Shown here: positions 15,679 through 25,912 of the stretch, piece by piece
Position numbering within the stretch: position 1 is the first letter of the stretch
How the letters are laid out: each line of letters opens with the position of its first letter
NCBI GenBank assembly: GCA_024639905.1
Contig: JAHEGE010000007.1
Location: forward strand, 62,001 to 126,000
Length of the DNA: 64,000 bases
Source: Gammaproteobacteria bacterium
Lineage (GTDB): Bacteria > Pseudomonadota > Gammaproteobacteria > Pseudomonadales > Pseudohongiellaceae
Direction of reading: 5' to 3'
The notes under the pieces: generated by a model
What the model saw: only the letters and a program-made list of their open reading frames with translations
Told to the model about the DNA's origin: nothing
Databases searched by the model: none
Made by a program: the position numbers and the translations under genes

Positions 15679-16653
15679 CTAGGCAACCGCGCTTTCACTC
15701 AGTGCCCAAAGCCTCTCGGCCTGCTCCGAGTCCACCGCCCAAGGTGCCACTCCGAAATAGCGCGGCGTGTTTTCGTCTGCAAGAGGTGCGACGTCACAGT
15801 CCTCACAATAAAGCCCGCCTTTACCAACCAGCATAGCGCTCGTTGCCGCCCACAACGTTGTGGTGCAGCCTTGCGTGGTGCTCTTAAACAATGACGCAGC
15901 GAGTTCCGACAGTTCACCGTCTTCGCCAAGCCATCCGAGCGCGACCATTTCCTCGGTAGCCAGATGTCTCTGAAGGGGCGTCATAATGCCGCCAGGATGC
16001 ACCGAGAATGCGCGCAGCCCTTGGTCTGCGTAGCGGATATCTAACGCGAGCGCGAACAGGGCATTGGCAGTTTTTGCCTGCGCGTACGCCGTCCACTTTT
16101 CATAAGGCTCTCGCTCGAAGTTGATGTCGTCCCAGCGAATCCCTCCGCGGCGGTGGCCGATCGAAGACAGACACACGACGCGCGGCGCCTCAGCTGCGAG
16201 AAGCGCGGGCAAGAGAGCCTTAGTAAACACAAAATGCCCGAGATGGTTAACGCCAAACTGCGACTCCCAGCCGCCTTCGATATGCGCCTCGGGGCATGAC
16301 ATGATGCCCGCATTATTAATCAACAGATCAATCTGCGTTTCGTCGGCAAGAATTTCGGCTGCGGCGCGGCGCACACTCGCAAAATCACCCAAATCCATCA
16401 CCAAAGGCAATACCTCGCCCACGCTGATTGTGCTGAGGTTAAGCTCCGCTTTTTTCGGATCACGCACGGGCACATACACTTTCGCGCCTGCCCCGGCGAG
16501 GGCGCGGGTGGTCTCGAGACCAATCCCCGAATAGCCTCCAGTGACCACAGCAACCTTGCCGCTCAGGTCTTTTCCAGCCAAGATGTCCGCAGGCTCGCTT
16601 TTGGGGTCCAGGCCTGAGCCGAGTTTGGCTTGCACGCGTGCTAGTTTGGTCAT
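15679..16653 (-). CDS. Extended SDR oxidoreductase, retinol dehydrogenase/WWOX-like
   Basis: 324 aa. Rossmann loop VTGGYSGIG (residues 37-45), NNAGIM (113-118), catalytic serine in CLSSIGHRRGG (163/164), then Y190 and K194 (YAQAK). The roughly 30-residue N-terminal lead and the HPGGIMTPLQRHLA segment fit the retinol-dehydrogenase-like group of SDRs acting on lipophilic alcohols or ketones. It lies just downstream of the thiolase-like gene on the same strand, 42 bp apart, suggesting a shared degradative pathway. Substrate unknown. Confidence 0.88.
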   Translation of the reverse strand: MTKLARVQAKLGSGLDPKSEPADILAGKDLSGKVAVVTGGYSGIGLETTRALAGAGAKVYVPVRDPKKAELNLSTISVGEVLPLVMDLGDFASVRRAAAEILADETQIDLLINNAGIMSCPEAHIEGGWESQFGVNHLGHFVFTKALLPALLAAEAPRVVCLSSIGHRRGGIRWDDINFEREPYEKWTAYAQAKTANALFALALDIRYADQGLRAFSVHPGGIMTPLQRHLATEEMVALGWLGEDGELSELAASLFKSTTQGCTTTLWAATSAMLVGKGGLYCEDCDVAPLADENTPRYFGVAPWAVDSEQAERLWALSESAVA

Positions 16654-16695
16654 TGTGCTTTCCTCACTAAATATAATTTCTCATTAATATTCCGA

Positions 16696-18243
16696 TCAAA
16701 AGGTAAACAGATTCAGGCCGTTCACATCGGCACCGACAAGGCCGGGCCTATTCAACATCTCTTCGCCTAGCAGTTGAGCCAGAGTTTGTTCATCATCCTG
16801 CGTGTTTGCTACAAAACGTGAATCGTCTGCGAGTAACCTACCTATCACTATGCCGCGAACGGGCATACCCCGCTCATGCACCACGGTGTAAGTTTCGACG
16901 CGCGCCTCGCCAGTGGGTGTCTCAGTCAATCGGGGGCTCGGCATTGCGTCAACCTCTGCCTGACAACGCGCGGGGTCTTCTCGCTTCCACTCGCCTAACA
17001 CCTGTGTGGCAGAGTAAATCCCCGTAGCGTGTTTGCTTAAGTAGCCGCCGTTAGCGGTGATCAATCCGAAGGCGGTCGGCTGTGCTCGCAGCTTGGGCAC
17101 GAGAGTCGCTATCGCGTGCATCGAATAATTATTGCCAGGCCCACCGAAGAACGGCAAGCCGCCTGTCAGGGTAAGTCCGCGCGCGTCGTTTACCGCGATG
17201 CCAAGCTCACGGCAGGCTATCTCGACGGCCGAAGGGAAACACGAGTAAAAGTCGAACAAGTTAATGTCGTTAACCGTCTTGCCCGCCATCGCCAATGCCC
17301 GCTGAGCATTGAGTCGAATGGCAGGCGACGAATAGTAATCGAGGCGATCGCTCACTAGCCGTTTCTCGCTGGCCTCGGCGCATCCATGCAAGAAAATCCA
17401 GCGCGCCGGATCGATGCCGATGTCGCGCGCGCGGCCGACCGAAGTCATTACCACCGCAGCGGCCTGATCGACGCCGTCCATCGCGTTCATCCACTTAGGA
17501 TAGGGGAACCCGATAAACCGATTCTCGGCGCTGACTTGAGCCAATTCCGTCGCGCTACGGCGCGTGCCGTAAAGCGAAAATGGATTGTCGGCGGCAACCT
17601 CGGTAAATGGCGCTAACAGCTCACCCATATAGCGAAGATGCTCATCAACCGAATGGCCTAGCTGGCCACGTAGGGCGTTTTCAAACAACGGATAGGTATT
17701 CACCGGGACACCGAGGCCATGGGCGAATTCGTGCGCGCTCGCGAGCGTGGCGCCGATGCCGCGGTCTTCCAGACTACCCGCGTCATCTTCTTGCCAGTCG
17801 AGTGTAAGCCCCGCGCGCAAGGCGCGTTGCGCTGTCTTAATCGCCTCGGATCCGGTTATGAGTGCAACGCCTACCTCGCCCTCGCTAATCCTCTGCGCCA
17901 TTTCATTAATAAAGGTCTGCGGTGTATTGCCACCAACATGGCCGTAGATCGCCCTCTCTGGATTCGCTCCTAACCGCCGTGCGACAGCACGTGGGGGATT
18001 CTCAGCGCGGCCGAAGGGATTGGGCATGCGAGGGCGGTTAAACGAATCGGGAAAAATCCGCACCACCGCGAGCGTGTCGATAGCCTGCGCAAACTGATTC
18101 GGGTCCAGCCCCGTATCCGCAAGCGCAGCAACTGCGGCTTTGGCGGCGAGTCCCATCGGCGAGTGTGCTTTTAGAGGGTCTATTTCGCGACCGGTAAACT
18201 GGCCTGCGCCGATGAGAATAGGTGTAGAGTCCTCAGGAGTCAT
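16696..18243 (-). CDS. Thiolase-superfamily protein lacking the acyl-accepting cysteine
   Basis: 515 aa, usually annotated as acetyl-CoA acetyltransferase-like. The two thiolase halves are recognisable (ILIGAGQFTGRE start; NLFDFYSCFPSAVEIACRELG; GGLPFFGGPGNNYSMHAIATLV with the conserved histidine). The first-half nucleophile region reads YGHVGGNTPQTFINE, with no cysteine at the expected point, and the last-block cysteine position reads NGGYLSKHA. About 110 C-terminal residues form an extra small domain (VETYTVVHERGMPVRGIVIGRL). Such proteins may be SCP2-thiolase-like aldolases or lyases. Co-directional with the SDR downstream. Confidence 0.82.
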   Translation of the reverse strand: MTPEDSTPILIGAGQFTGREIDPLKAHSPMGLAAKAAVAALADTGLDPNQFAQAIDTLAVVRIFPDSFNRPRMPNPFGRAENPPRAVARRLGANPERAIYGHVGGNTPQTFINEMAQRISEGEVGVALITGSEAIKTAQRALRAGLTLDWQEDDAGSLEDRGIGATLASAHEFAHGLGVPVNTYPLFENALRGQLGHSVDEHLRYMGELLAPFTEVAADNPFSLYGTRRSATELAQVSAENRFIGFPYPKWMNAMDGVDQAAAVVMTSVGRARDIGIDPARWIFLHGCAEASEKRLVSDRLDYYSSPAIRLNAQRALAMAGKTVNDINLFDFYSCFPSAVEIACRELGIAVNDARGLTLTGGLPFFGGPGNNYSMHAIATLVPKLRAQPTAFGLITANGGYLSKHATGIYSATQVLGEWKREDPARCQAEVDAMPSPRLTETPTGEARVETYTVVHERGMPVRGIVIGRLLADDSRFVANTQDDEQTLAQLLGEEMLNRPGLVGADVNGLNLFTF

Positions 18244-18396
18244 GGTGTTTTCCGCCTCATAAAAACGTTGATTCCAGGATGTTGCTTGTCATGATAGCGT
18301 CATTGCGTAATGTAATTCTGAAAATCTCGCTAGAAGGCGTGAACCGCTCGCCCGCAATCATAAATCAGCTCGCACTATGCCACAGAGGTGCATTCG

Positions 18397-20154
18397 ATGA
18401 CTAAATTTACCAATCACCAGCTCAGCTCACAGCACGCGCTCGAGCGCCGAATCCTGCGCTGGACTGATCTTGGCATTACCTTCATTTGCTTGTTCACATC
18501 CGCCACTGTGATGGCTGCCTGCGCTGAGTTTACTAGTGAGTCTGCCAGAGAAACTGCGCGCGGCAGCGTCTTCATCGACGACAATCGGAATGGCGAGCGC
18601 GAGCCTGCCGAGCAAGGCGTAAGCGGAGTCAGTCTGAGCAACGGCTGCGAGGTAGTGCAGACTGACTCGGAGGGGCGTTATCAGATCGCGATTTCCGCAG
18701 GTGAGATTCTCTTTATCAGCCAGCCCGCTGGCTACAAACTGCCCGTCGATAAGAATCAGCTGCCGCAGTTCTACTACCGCCACTACCCCTTAGGCACCCC
18801 GCAACAAATCGCCGGCACCTCTGTCGCCTGGCAGTGGGGAGTCACTGAGCCAACAGGGCCACTACCAGCCTCGATCGACTTCGCGTTACTGCCTGACGAT
18901 TCAACTGCGAACGACTTCAAGATGCACGCCTTTGCCGACCCCCAAGCGCGCTACGAGCTTAGCCAAGACATGGTGCGCGAAGAGCTCATCAACACCCTTA
19001 TCGGCAATCCCTACGGTGCACAGTTTGGCCTCACCGTTGGCGATGTGATGAATGACAATCTCGCCCTCTACCAACGCCATAAGGAAATGATGGGGCTTAT
19101 CGACATCCCCCAATGGTATTTGCCCGGCAACCACGACATCAACTTCGAATCCCCGACGTCGGGCTGGGCAAATGAAACCTACAAGAGCCATTTTGGCCCC
19201 ACTTACTACTCTTTTAACTACGGCAACGTACACTTTATTGCGCTCAATAATGTCGACTACGCAGGTGCGGGAAAGAGCTTCGCTAATGGGCGCTACAGGG
19301 GGCGGCTGTCTGAGGACCAGCTTTACTGGCTTGAACGAGATCTGGCGAACATCGAGAACACTCGTTTCATCGTTCTTGCCTCGCACATCCCCTTTATCAC
19401 CGAAGCGCAAGACAGTAGCGGCGAGGAGCCGGCGACCGGCCCCTACACCGAAAACTTCGACCAGCTATTGGAGATTCTAGAGCCCTTCAGCCACCTCTAT
19501 GCAATGGCAGGCCACGACACAAGTAGCAGTTGGAAGGTTGAAATCAACCACTCGCATGGCTGGCAGGGCGATCCATGGCTTGCCCATACGCTGGCCGAGG
19601 TGCGCGGCAATGGTTGGACTCGAGGCCAAAAAGACGAACGTGGTGTAAGGGATGCCATGATGCAGGATGGCAACCCAAACGGTTTTTACCTCATGCGCTT
19701 TAGCGCCACTGAGGTGGTTCCAGAGTTCATTCCCTTCCCGAGCGGTATCGACGGCGGCAGACGACTGCGAGCGAGCCTAGACCCAGAGCTCAGTTTGCCA
19801 AAGGGGGCGCTAGGTGAGGTCTCTATCAACCGGGGCGTACTCGCACCTGGAACCCAGCTCGTCGTCAATCTGTTCGATGGCGGTGCCCGCGACTCAGTCA
19901 CTGCATCTCTCGATGGAGGCGTCGCGCTGCCCATGAGCTACCGAGTGCGGACTGATCCGCTTGCCGAGAAACTCTTCGCTCAGCATCTGGGCACAGACTC
20001 GGAAACCGGACGCCCTAGCCGTTCCTCGCATATTTGGCAGCTCCCCCTGCCTACAGATCTCGCGGCCGGATTGCATCGCGTGGTAATAGAAACTAAAGAC
20101 GAGTTTGGGCAAGCGAACCGCCTTGGGTTCAGTTTCGAGGTACTTTCGGAATAG
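18397..20154 (+). CDS. Exported calcineurin-like metallophosphoesterase with N- and C-terminal accessory domains
   Basis: 585 aa from the ATG at 18397, which has AGAGG eight bases upstream; a GTG three codons earlier is possible. A signal segment (residues about 24-42, ending VMAAC) may be a weak lipobox at C42. Residues about 55-115 form an SdrD/B-like beta domain (GSVFIDDNRNGEREPAEQG). The catalytic domain contains ADPQ (180-183), VGDVMND (215-220 region), LPGNHDIN (242-249), LASHIPF and AGHDTSS. The last block has GHD where many enzymes have GHxH. A MetallophosC-like beta domain ends the protein. A periplasmic or surface phosphodiesterase/nucleotidase is likely. Confidence 0.87.
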   Translation: MTKFTNHQLSSQHALERRILRWTDLGITFICLFTSATVMAACAEFTSESARETARGSVFIDDNRNGEREPAEQGVSGVSLSNGCEVVQTDSEGRYQIAISAGEILFISQPAGYKLPVDKNQLPQFYYRHYPLGTPQQIAGTSVAWQWGVTEPTGPLPASIDFALLPDDSTANDFKMHAFADPQARYELSQDMVREELINTLIGNPYGAQFGLTVGDVMNDNLALYQRHKEMMGLIDIPQWYLPGNHDINFESPTSGWANETYKSHFGPTYYSFNYGNVHFIALNNVDYAGAGKSFANGRYRGRLSEDQLYWLERDLANIENTRFIVLASHIPFITEAQDSSGEEPATGPYTENFDQLLEILEPFSHLYAMAGHDTSSSWKVEINHSHGWQGDPWLAHTLAEVRGNGWTRGQKDERGVRDAMMQDGNPNGFYLMRFSATEVVPEFIPFPSGIDGGRRLRASLDPELSLPKGALGEVSINRGVLAPGTQLVVNLFDGGARDSVTASLDGGVALPMSYRVRTDPLAEKLFAQHLGTDSETGRPSRSSHIWQLPLPTDLAAGLHRVVIETKDEFGQANRLGFSFEVLSE

Positions 20155-20220
20155 GCTGCGTTGGGCTTGCCTCGCAGCGCTAGTACTTGTACAAAGGAGG
20201 CAACTACGAGGAGCAACATC

Positions 20221-20712
20221 ATGCTGAAATTAAAACAAGAAGCCCGAATTGGCTCTAAGCATCGCCCCCCCATTCTCGCAGCGTTACTGAGCCTTGCGAT
20301 CGCCTGTCTATGGCCGGCTAGCTTCGCCGCTCAATTAGAAGGCGGATTCGAGATCGTACAGCTCGCCGACATGGAATGGGACGAGACAAGCGACCGCGTG
20401 CAGCAGAAGGTGCTTTACGGCAACCCCTCCGAAGAGGGGCTCTATATCATCCGCGTGCGTTTCCCCGCCGGCGGCACTAGCCGTCCCCATTTCCATTCCC
20501 AAGACCGATTCGTAACGGTAATCGAAGGCACGTGGAACGCGGGTATCGACGCGAGCCACGACATGACCAACACGACGCCAATCCCTGCCGGGGGCTTTAT
20601 GATGCATCCCGCCGGCGCGGTGCACTACGACGGATCGCGCGGCGACGCGGTGGTGGTTGAGATTCGCGGCTTCGGCCCGGTCACCACTACCAGCGTCGAT
20701 ATCGAGCGCTAA
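20221..20712 (+). CDS. Exported cupin-domain protein
   Basis: 163 aa from the ATG at 20221, chosen for its GAGGAG ribosome site and because it opens the signal peptide (LAALLSLAIACLWPASFA). A single cupin barrel shows RPHFHSQDRFVTVIEG (His, His, Glu metal ligands) and MMHPAGAVHYDG (second His). Periplasmic; the function is not assignable beyond metal-dependent binding or catalysis. It follows the phosphoesterase by 66 bp and ends before a hairpin terminator. Confidence 0.86.
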   Translation: MLKLKQEARIGSKHRPPILAALLSLAIACLWPASFAAQLEGGFEIVQLADMEWDETSDRVQQKVLYGNPSEEGLYIIRVRFPAGGTSRPHFHSQDRFVTVIEGTWNAGIDASHDMTNTTPIPAGGFMMHPAGAVHYDGSRGDAVVVEIRGFGPVTTTSVDIER

Positions 20713-20730
20713 ACACTTATTCGCAACTAA

Positions 20731-20763
20731 AAATGGCCTAAAACACAGATTTTTAGGCCATTT
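20731..20763. terminator. Intrinsic terminator-like hairpin
   Basis: Inverted repeat AAATGGCCTAAAA / TTTTAGGCCATTT around a 7-base loop, 18 bp after the cupin stop codon. The terminal T-run is short (TTT), so efficiency is uncertain. Confidence 0.75.
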
Positions 20764-20891
20764 CCTCCCTGCGCTCTCGACCTCGAGGCCGTGACTCTTT
20801 ATAGTACGCCCCTTCCGTAACCCCCCAGTATTTTATCGACGGCGATCGCGTGCTAGAGCCGCGCTTAGCCAACGAAAGAGGATGTAAATCA

Positions 20892-22481
20892 GTGATCTCC
20901 GCCGCTAACGTCACCATGCAATTCGCCGCCAAGCCCCTATTCGAGAACATCTCGGTCAAATTCGGTGACGGCAACCGCTACGGCCTCATTGGCGCCAATG
21001 GCTGCGGCAAGTCGACGTTCATGAAAATCCTCGACGGTAGCCTATTGCCCACCACCGGCAACGTCTCAACAACTCCCAACGAGCGCATCGGCAGGCTCAA
21101 TCAAGACCAGTTCGCTTTCGAAGAGTTCTCCGTTATCGACACAGTGATTATGGGCCACAAAGAACTGTGGGACGTGAAGAAAGAACGCGACCGCATCTAC
21201 GCGCTCCCCGAGATGAGCGAAGACGACGGTATGAAGGTGGCCGAGCTTGAGATCGAGTTCGCCGAAATGGACGGCTACAGCGCCGAAAGCCGAGCGGGCG
21301 AACTGCTGAGCGGCGCCGGCATCGAAGAGGAGCTGCACTTCGGCCCCATGTCCGAGGTTGCCCCCGGCTGGAAACTGCGCGTGCTGCTGGCGCAAGCGCT
21401 GTTCTCTGACCCCGATCTGTTGCTGCTCGACGAGCCCACTAACAACCTCGACATCAATGCGATTCGCTGGCTCGAAGAGGTGCTGAATCAGCGCCGCTCA
21501 ACCATGATTATCATTTCCCACGATCGCCACTTCCTCAACTCTGTCTGCACGCACATGGCGGATATCGATTACGGTGAACTGCGCGTCTACCCGGGTAACT
21601 ACGACGACTTCATGATCGCCTCGACCGCCGCGCGCGAGCGTCTGCAATCGATCAATGCGAAGAAGTCTGCACAAATAGCCGACTTGCAGCAGTTCGTCAG
21701 CCGATTCTCTGCCAATGCATCAAAAGCGAAGCAAGCGACGTCGCGAGCCAAGCAAATCGAAAAAATTCAGCTCGAAGACATCAAACCGTCGAGCCGCGTT
21801 AGCCCTTACATTCGCTTCGAGCAGGACAAGAAGCTGCATCGTCAGGCCGTCGTTATTGAGAACCTAGCGCACGGCTTCGACGGCGAAACGCTTTTCGAGA
21901 AAGGCAACCTCATCATCCCCGCAGGGCAAAAAATGGCGGTGATCGGCGAGAACGGCGCTGGCAAATCAACTTTCCTTCGCTGCCTCGTTGACGCTATCCA
22001 GCCACAGAGTGGCACGATCGCCTGGGCGGAAAATGCGAGCATCGGTTACTGCCCGCAGGACAGCACCAAAGATTTCAATAACGACATGACGATCTTCGAA
22101 TGGATGACTCAGTGGCGCAAACCGACCCACGATGACCTCATCGTGCGCGCCACACTAGGCCGCCTGTTATTCCCAGCAGACGACGCCAATAAGAAGGTTA
22201 AAGTGTGTTCGGGTGGCGAGAAGAACCGCCTTCTGTTCGGCAAAATGATTATGCAAGACCACAACGTGCTGATCATGGACGAGCCGACTAACCACATGGA
22301 TATGGAAGCAATCGAAGCGCTCAATCTCGCGCTCGAATACTACGAAGGCACGCTCATCTTCGTCAGCCACGACCGCGAATTCGTCTCCTCGCTCGCAGAC
22401 CGCATCGTCGAGATCAAAGACAAGAAGCTTAACGATTACCAAGGCAACTACGAAGAATTCCTGGCCTACCAGCTGGCGTAG
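20892..22481 (+). CDS. ybiT: ABC-F family ATPase, YbiT-type
   Basis: 529 aa from the GTG at 20892, preferred over a GTG at 20850 because AGAGGA lies about 8 bp upstream and the product then starts [10 protein letters not shown], aligning with the known YbiT start. Two ABC domains are present: Walker A GANGCGKS (residues 34-41) and GENGAGKS in the second half, [12 protein letters not shown] and [11 protein letters not shown]alker B regions, and the inter-domain linker with [23 protein letters not shown] proteins bind the ribosomal E site and rescue or regulate translation; YbiT is the E. coli paralogue. The stop codon TAG shares its G with a dispersed repeat. Confidence 0.93.
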   Translation: MISAANVTMQFAAKPLFENISVKFGDGNRYGLIGANGCGKSTFMKILDGSLLPTTGNVSTTPNERIGRLNQDQFAFEEFSVIDTVIMGHKELWDVKKERDRIYALPEMSEDDGMKVAELEIEFAEMDGYSAESRAGELLSGAGIEEELHFGPMSEVAPGWKLRVLLAQALFSDPDLLLLDEPTNNLDINAIRWLEEVLNQRRSTMIIISHDRHFLNSVCTHMADIDYGELRVYPGNYDDFMIASTAARERLQSINAKKSAQIADLQQFVSRFSANASKAKQATSRAKQIEKIQLEDIKPSSRVSPYIRFEQDKKLHRQAVVIENLAHGFDGETLFEKGNLIIPAGQKMAVIGENGAGKSTFLRCLVDAIQPQSGTIAWAENASIGYCPQDSTKDFNNDMTIFEWMTQWRKPTHDDLIVRATLGRLLFPADDANKKVKVCSGGEKNRLLFGKMIMQDHNVLIMDEPTNHMDMEAIEALNLALEYYEGTLIFVSHDREFVSSLADRIVEIKDKKLNDYQGNYEEFLAYQLA

Positions 22482-22697
22482 GGGTCAGGTCTTTTGTTTA
22501 TGCACCGCAGGTGCATGAATGAAAGACCTGACCCCGGGTTCGAAGCACCGAAGGTGCATGAATGAAAGACCTGACCCCGGGTTCAAGGCACCGAAGGTGC
22601 ATAAATGAAAGACCTGACCCCGGGTTCGAACCGGCCCAGGGTTCGGCCCGCCGAACTCCTACGAAAAATGCATCGATGAAAGACCTGACCCCGGGGT
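22481..22697. repeat. Array of dispersed-repeat half elements between ybiT and recQ
   Basis: One forward core (GGGGTCAGGTCTTTT) starts on the last base of the ybiT stop. Reverse cores (GAAAGACCTGACCCCGGG) follow at 22521, 22564 and 22607, an exact 43-bp period, and a fuller reverse copy lies at 22668-22697. Between cores, small palindromes GCACCGAAGGTGC and GCACCGCAGGTGC recur. No open reading frame or conventional terminator was seen in this stretch of about 275 bp; recQ starts 60 bp later. Confidence 0.9.
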
Positions 22698-22756
22698 TCA
22701 GATCGTGCGATGAATCTCCGCGCTAGCCATCCCAAAAGCCGCTATACTTCGTTCTA

Positions 22757-24550
22757 ATGACACACGCCCACAACATCCTCCAATCCGTATTCGGATTCGA
22801 TTCCTTCCGCCCGCCACAAGACCAAATCATCGACTCGGTTGTCGCCGGCGACGACGCCATGGTAATCATGCCAACCGGCGGGGGTAAGTCGCTGTGTTAT
22901 CAGATACCTGCACTGGTCAGAGACGGTTGCGGCGTGGTGATTTCACCGCTAATCGCGCTGATGCAGGATCAGGTCAGCGCGCTACGTTTGCTCGGTGTGC
23001 GCGCCGCCTTCTTGAATTCTACGCTCGAGGCTAGCGAGGCGGCGGAGATTGAAAACGCGCTGCGCCGCGGCGAGCTAGACCTGCTGTATGTGGCACCGGA
23101 GCGCCTCAACCAGCCTCGTATGCTCACGCTTTTGCAGCAGTCGACTATTGCGCTATTTGCCATCGACGAAGCCCACTGCGTGTCGCAATGGGGGCATGAC
23201 TTCCGCGCCGATTATTTACAGCTCGGCGTCCTCGCCGAGCTATTCCCCGAAGTGCCGCGCATCGCGCTCACTGCCACCGCCGACGAGCGCACGCGCGGCG
23301 AGATTATCCGCAGGCTGGGGCTCGAACACGGCGGCCACTTTATCGCGGGCTTCGACCGGCCGAATATCCGCTATCGCATCGCGCTGAAAACCAACGCCAA
23401 GACGCAGTTGCTTAAGTTTTTGAAAGACGAACACCCGCGCGATGCAGGCATTGTTTACTGCCTCTCGCGTAAAAAAACCGAAGAGATCGCGCACTGGCTG
23501 ACGCTACAGGGTTTTACCGCGCTGCCGTATCACGCCGGCCTTCCTACCCAGATGCGAGCAACACATCAGGCGCGCTTCCTACGCGAGGAAGGCGTCATAG
23601 TGGTGGCCACAATTGCTTTCGGCATGGGTATCGACAAACCCGATGTGCGCTTCGTCGCCCACCTCGACCTGCCCAAAACCGTTGAGTCCTACTATCAGGA
23701 AACCGGGCGCGCCGGCCGCGATGGCCTGCCCGCCGATGCCTTCATGGTGTATGGCCTGCAGGACGTGATCAAACTTCGCCAAATGATGGAAGGCTCCGAG
23801 GGCAGCGAAGAACACAAGAGAGCCGAACAGCACCGGCTCAACGCGATGCTAGGGTTCTGCGAGATCACCTCCTGTAGACGCCAAGCCTTGCTCGCTTATT
23901 TCGACGACCACCTGCCCGAGCCCTGCGGTAACTGCGACACCTGTCTGGAACCCGCTGACACTTGGGACGGTACAGAATCTGCCCGCATGGCGCTGAGCAC
24001 AGCGTACCTTACAGGCCAACGTTTTGGTGTGAATCATCTTATCGATGTGCTGCGTGGCTCCGAGGCCGATAAAATATTCCAGTTCGAACACCACAACCTT
24101 AGCGTCTACGGCATCGGCAAAGCGCTAAGCAACGAACAATGGCGCTCAGTTTTTCGCCAACTCGTCGGGCGAGGGTATTTAAACGTGGACCTAGAACGCT
24201 ACGGCGCGCTGCGTTTGCAGGAGCGTTGCCGGCCGCTGCTGCGCGGGGAAGAATCGATAGAGCTGCGGCGCGATGTAAAACAGAAAACTGCGAAGCGGCA
24301 AACTCGCACGCCGCTGCCGTCAGACATCGACGTGGCATTGTGGGAAGCCCTGCGTGACTGCCGCCGCGGATTCGCCGAAGAACAGAACGTGCCGCCCTAT
24401 GTGATTTTCCACGACAGTACCCTGCAAGAGATGTGCGTATTGCAACCTGCAACGCTCGAAAGACTCGCCGAGGTCAGCGGTGTAGGCGAACGCAAGCTCG
24501 AGAAATACGGTCCAGCATTCGTGAGTGTGATCATCAACCATCTCGCCTAA
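22757..24550 (+). CDS. recQ: ATP-dependent DNA helicase RecQ
   Basis: 597 aa, a 3'-5' superfamily 2 helicase for recombination and fork repair. Motif [17 protein letters not shown] (Walker A about residues 39-46), motif II DEAH (137-140), motif [11 protein letters not shown], then an RQC zinc site (C-x6 and later CGNCDTC) and a winged-helix region ([12 protein letters not shown]). The C-terminal 70 residues ([26 protein letters not shown]... [19 protein letters not shown]) form an HRDC domain. Full-length and apparently intact. Confidence 0.97.
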   Translation: MTHAHNILQSVFGFDSFRPPQDQIIDSVVAGDDAMVIMPTGGGKSLCYQIPALVRDGCGVVISPLIALMQDQVSALRLLGVRAAFLNSTLEASEAAEIENALRRGELDLLYVAPERLNQPRMLTLLQQSTIALFAIDEAHCVSQWGHDFRADYLQLGVLAELFPEVPRIALTATADERTRGEIIRRLGLEHGGHFIAGFDRPNIRYRIALKTNAKTQLLKFLKDEHPRDAGIVYCLSRKKTEEIAHWLTLQGFTALPYHAGLPTQMRATHQARFLREEGVIVVATIAFGMGIDKPDVRFVAHLDLPKTVESYYQETGRAGRDGLPADAFMVYGLQDVIKLRQMMEGSEGSEEHKRAEQHRLNAMLGFCEITSCRRQALLAYFDDHLPEPCGNCDTCLEPADTWDGTESARMALSTAYLTGQRFGVNHLIDVLRGSEADKIFQFEHHNLSVYGIGKALSNEQWRSVFRQLVGRGYLNVDLERYGALRLQERCRPLLRGEESIELRRDVKQKTAKRQTRTPLPSDIDVALWEALRDCRRGFAEEQNVPPYVIFHDSTLQEMCVLQPATLERLAEVSGVGERKLEKYGPAFVSVIINHLA

Positions 24551-24634
24551 ACCACAGCCAGTATTGCCTCGCCGCGTCTGGGCTGCGATTATGCAGCCAC
24601 CTGATAAAAACAACGACGCAGGGGAGCACGCAGG

Positions 24635-25912
24635 ATGACCATCGACAAACTTGAGACAGCCGAAGAATCCGTTGCTGGTAACGGCCTGCTAAGCCGCCGC
24701 CTGCTGCTCGGTCTTGGAATCAGCGGCACAGCCGCTGCCCTCTCGCCAAACCTCTTGGCGGCAGAGGCTTCCCGTTTCAACATACCGAGCTGGTCGAAAC
24801 AACCGGGACCCGGCCCAAGCGCCTATGGCCAGCCCTCGCCTTTCGTCGCCGACATTCAGCGTGACCCCGGCCGCGCTAACCCGCTCTATCCCGGCGGCGG
24901 CGCATCGCGCACGCCGCTGCACGCACTGCGCGGCACACTCACCCCCAACGGGCTGCATTTCGAACGTCACCATGCGGGCGTGCCGGCGATAGACCCGGCC
25001 GAGCATAAGCTCATTATCAACGGTCTAGTCGACAGAGCATTAGCGTTTAGCTACGACGATTTGCTGCGCTACCCCATGGTGTCCCGTATCCAATTTCTCG
25101 AATGTTCGGGCAATAGCGGCGCGCTTTTTGGCGCTACGCCGCCTCAAGGCACAGCACAAAGCATCAACGGCTTGGTCTCTTGCGCCGAATGGACTGGAAT
25201 CCCCCTCTCGGTGTTGCTGAACGAGGCAGGAATCGATCCGACCGCACGCTGGTTAAGCTGTGTTGGGGCTGATGCGGCGAGCATGGGCCGCTCGATTCCC
25301 TTAGACAAAGCCCTCGATGATGTTTTGGTGGCACTGTTCCAAAATGGCGAGCCACTGCGCCCAGAGCAAGGATTCCCCCTGCGACTTTTTGTCCCTGGCT
25401 GGGAAGGCAATGTGAGCGTCAAGTGGCTGACCCAGCTCAAGCTCGCACGCGAGCCAAGCCAATTCCGCGACGAAACCAGCAAATACACTGACACGCTCGC
25501 AGACCGCAAAAGCCTCCAATTTAGCTTCCCCATGGGGGTTAAATCGATTATCACCTCCCCTTCGGGCAAGATGCAGCTACAGCCAGGCTTGTACCAAATA
25601 GAAGGCCTTGCGTGGTCGGGAGCCGGACGCATCGCTAAGGTGGAGGTGAGCGCCGATGGCGGCGCCAGCTGGGCGCCTGCACACATCGATGCTCAGAGCG
25701 GCGACAAGTCTCTAGCGCGCTTTCGCGTGCCATGGCGTTACAGTGGGGCGCCAGCACAGCTTATTAGCCGCGCCACCGATTCCGAAGGCAAGCTCCAGCC
25801 GACGCGCGACGCTCTGCTCGCCGAAGTTGGCAGTCTTGCGTTTTATCACTTTAATGCGCAGCAGTGTTGGGCGGTAGATAACAAAGGCGAGGTGAGCAAT
25901 GCGTATGTTTAA
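24635..25912 (+). CDS. soxC: SoxC-type sulfite dehydrogenase molybdoprotein
   Basis: 425 aa periplasmic molybdopterin enzyme of the sulfite oxidase family. A twin-arginine signal (LLSRRLLLGLGISGTAAALS, RR at 21-22) precedes the Moco domain. The molybdenum-ligand cysteine is C157 in FLECSGNSG, and a SoxC-like dimerisation domain follows (KSIITSPSGKMQL onward). Known SoxCD is a sulfane dehydrogenase removing electrons from SoxY-bound sulfur. Here soxYZ, soxXA and soxB are absent from the window, so the substrate could be sulfite or a SoxY adduct. Its end overlaps the cytochrome gene by 14 bp. Confidence 0.88.
   Translation: MTIDKLETAEESVAGNGLLSRRLLLGLGISGTAAALSPNLLAAEASRFNIPSWSKQPGPGPSAYGQPSPFVADIQRDPGRANPLYPGGGASRTPLHALRGTLTPNGLHFERHHAGVPAIDPAEHKLIINGLVDRALAFSYDDLLRYPMVSRIQFLECSGNSGALFGATPPQGTAQSINGLVSCAEWTGIPLSVLLNEAGIDPTARWLSCVGADAASMGRSIPLDKALDDVLVALFQNGEPLRPEQGFPLRLFVPGWEGNVSVKWLTQLKLAREPSQFRDETSKYTDTLADRKSLQFSFPMGVKSIITSPSGKMQLQPGLYQIEGLAWSGAGRIAKVEVSADGGASWAPAHIDAQSGDKSLARFRVPWRYSGAPAQLISRATDSEGKLQPTRDALLAEVGSLAFYHFNAQQCWAVDNKGEVSNAYV

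Noticed and set aside
22481..22697. Possible CRISPR array (repeats with regular 43-bp period)
   Set aside because: The intervals are near-identical repeats themselves and not unique spacers, and no cas gene is nearby.
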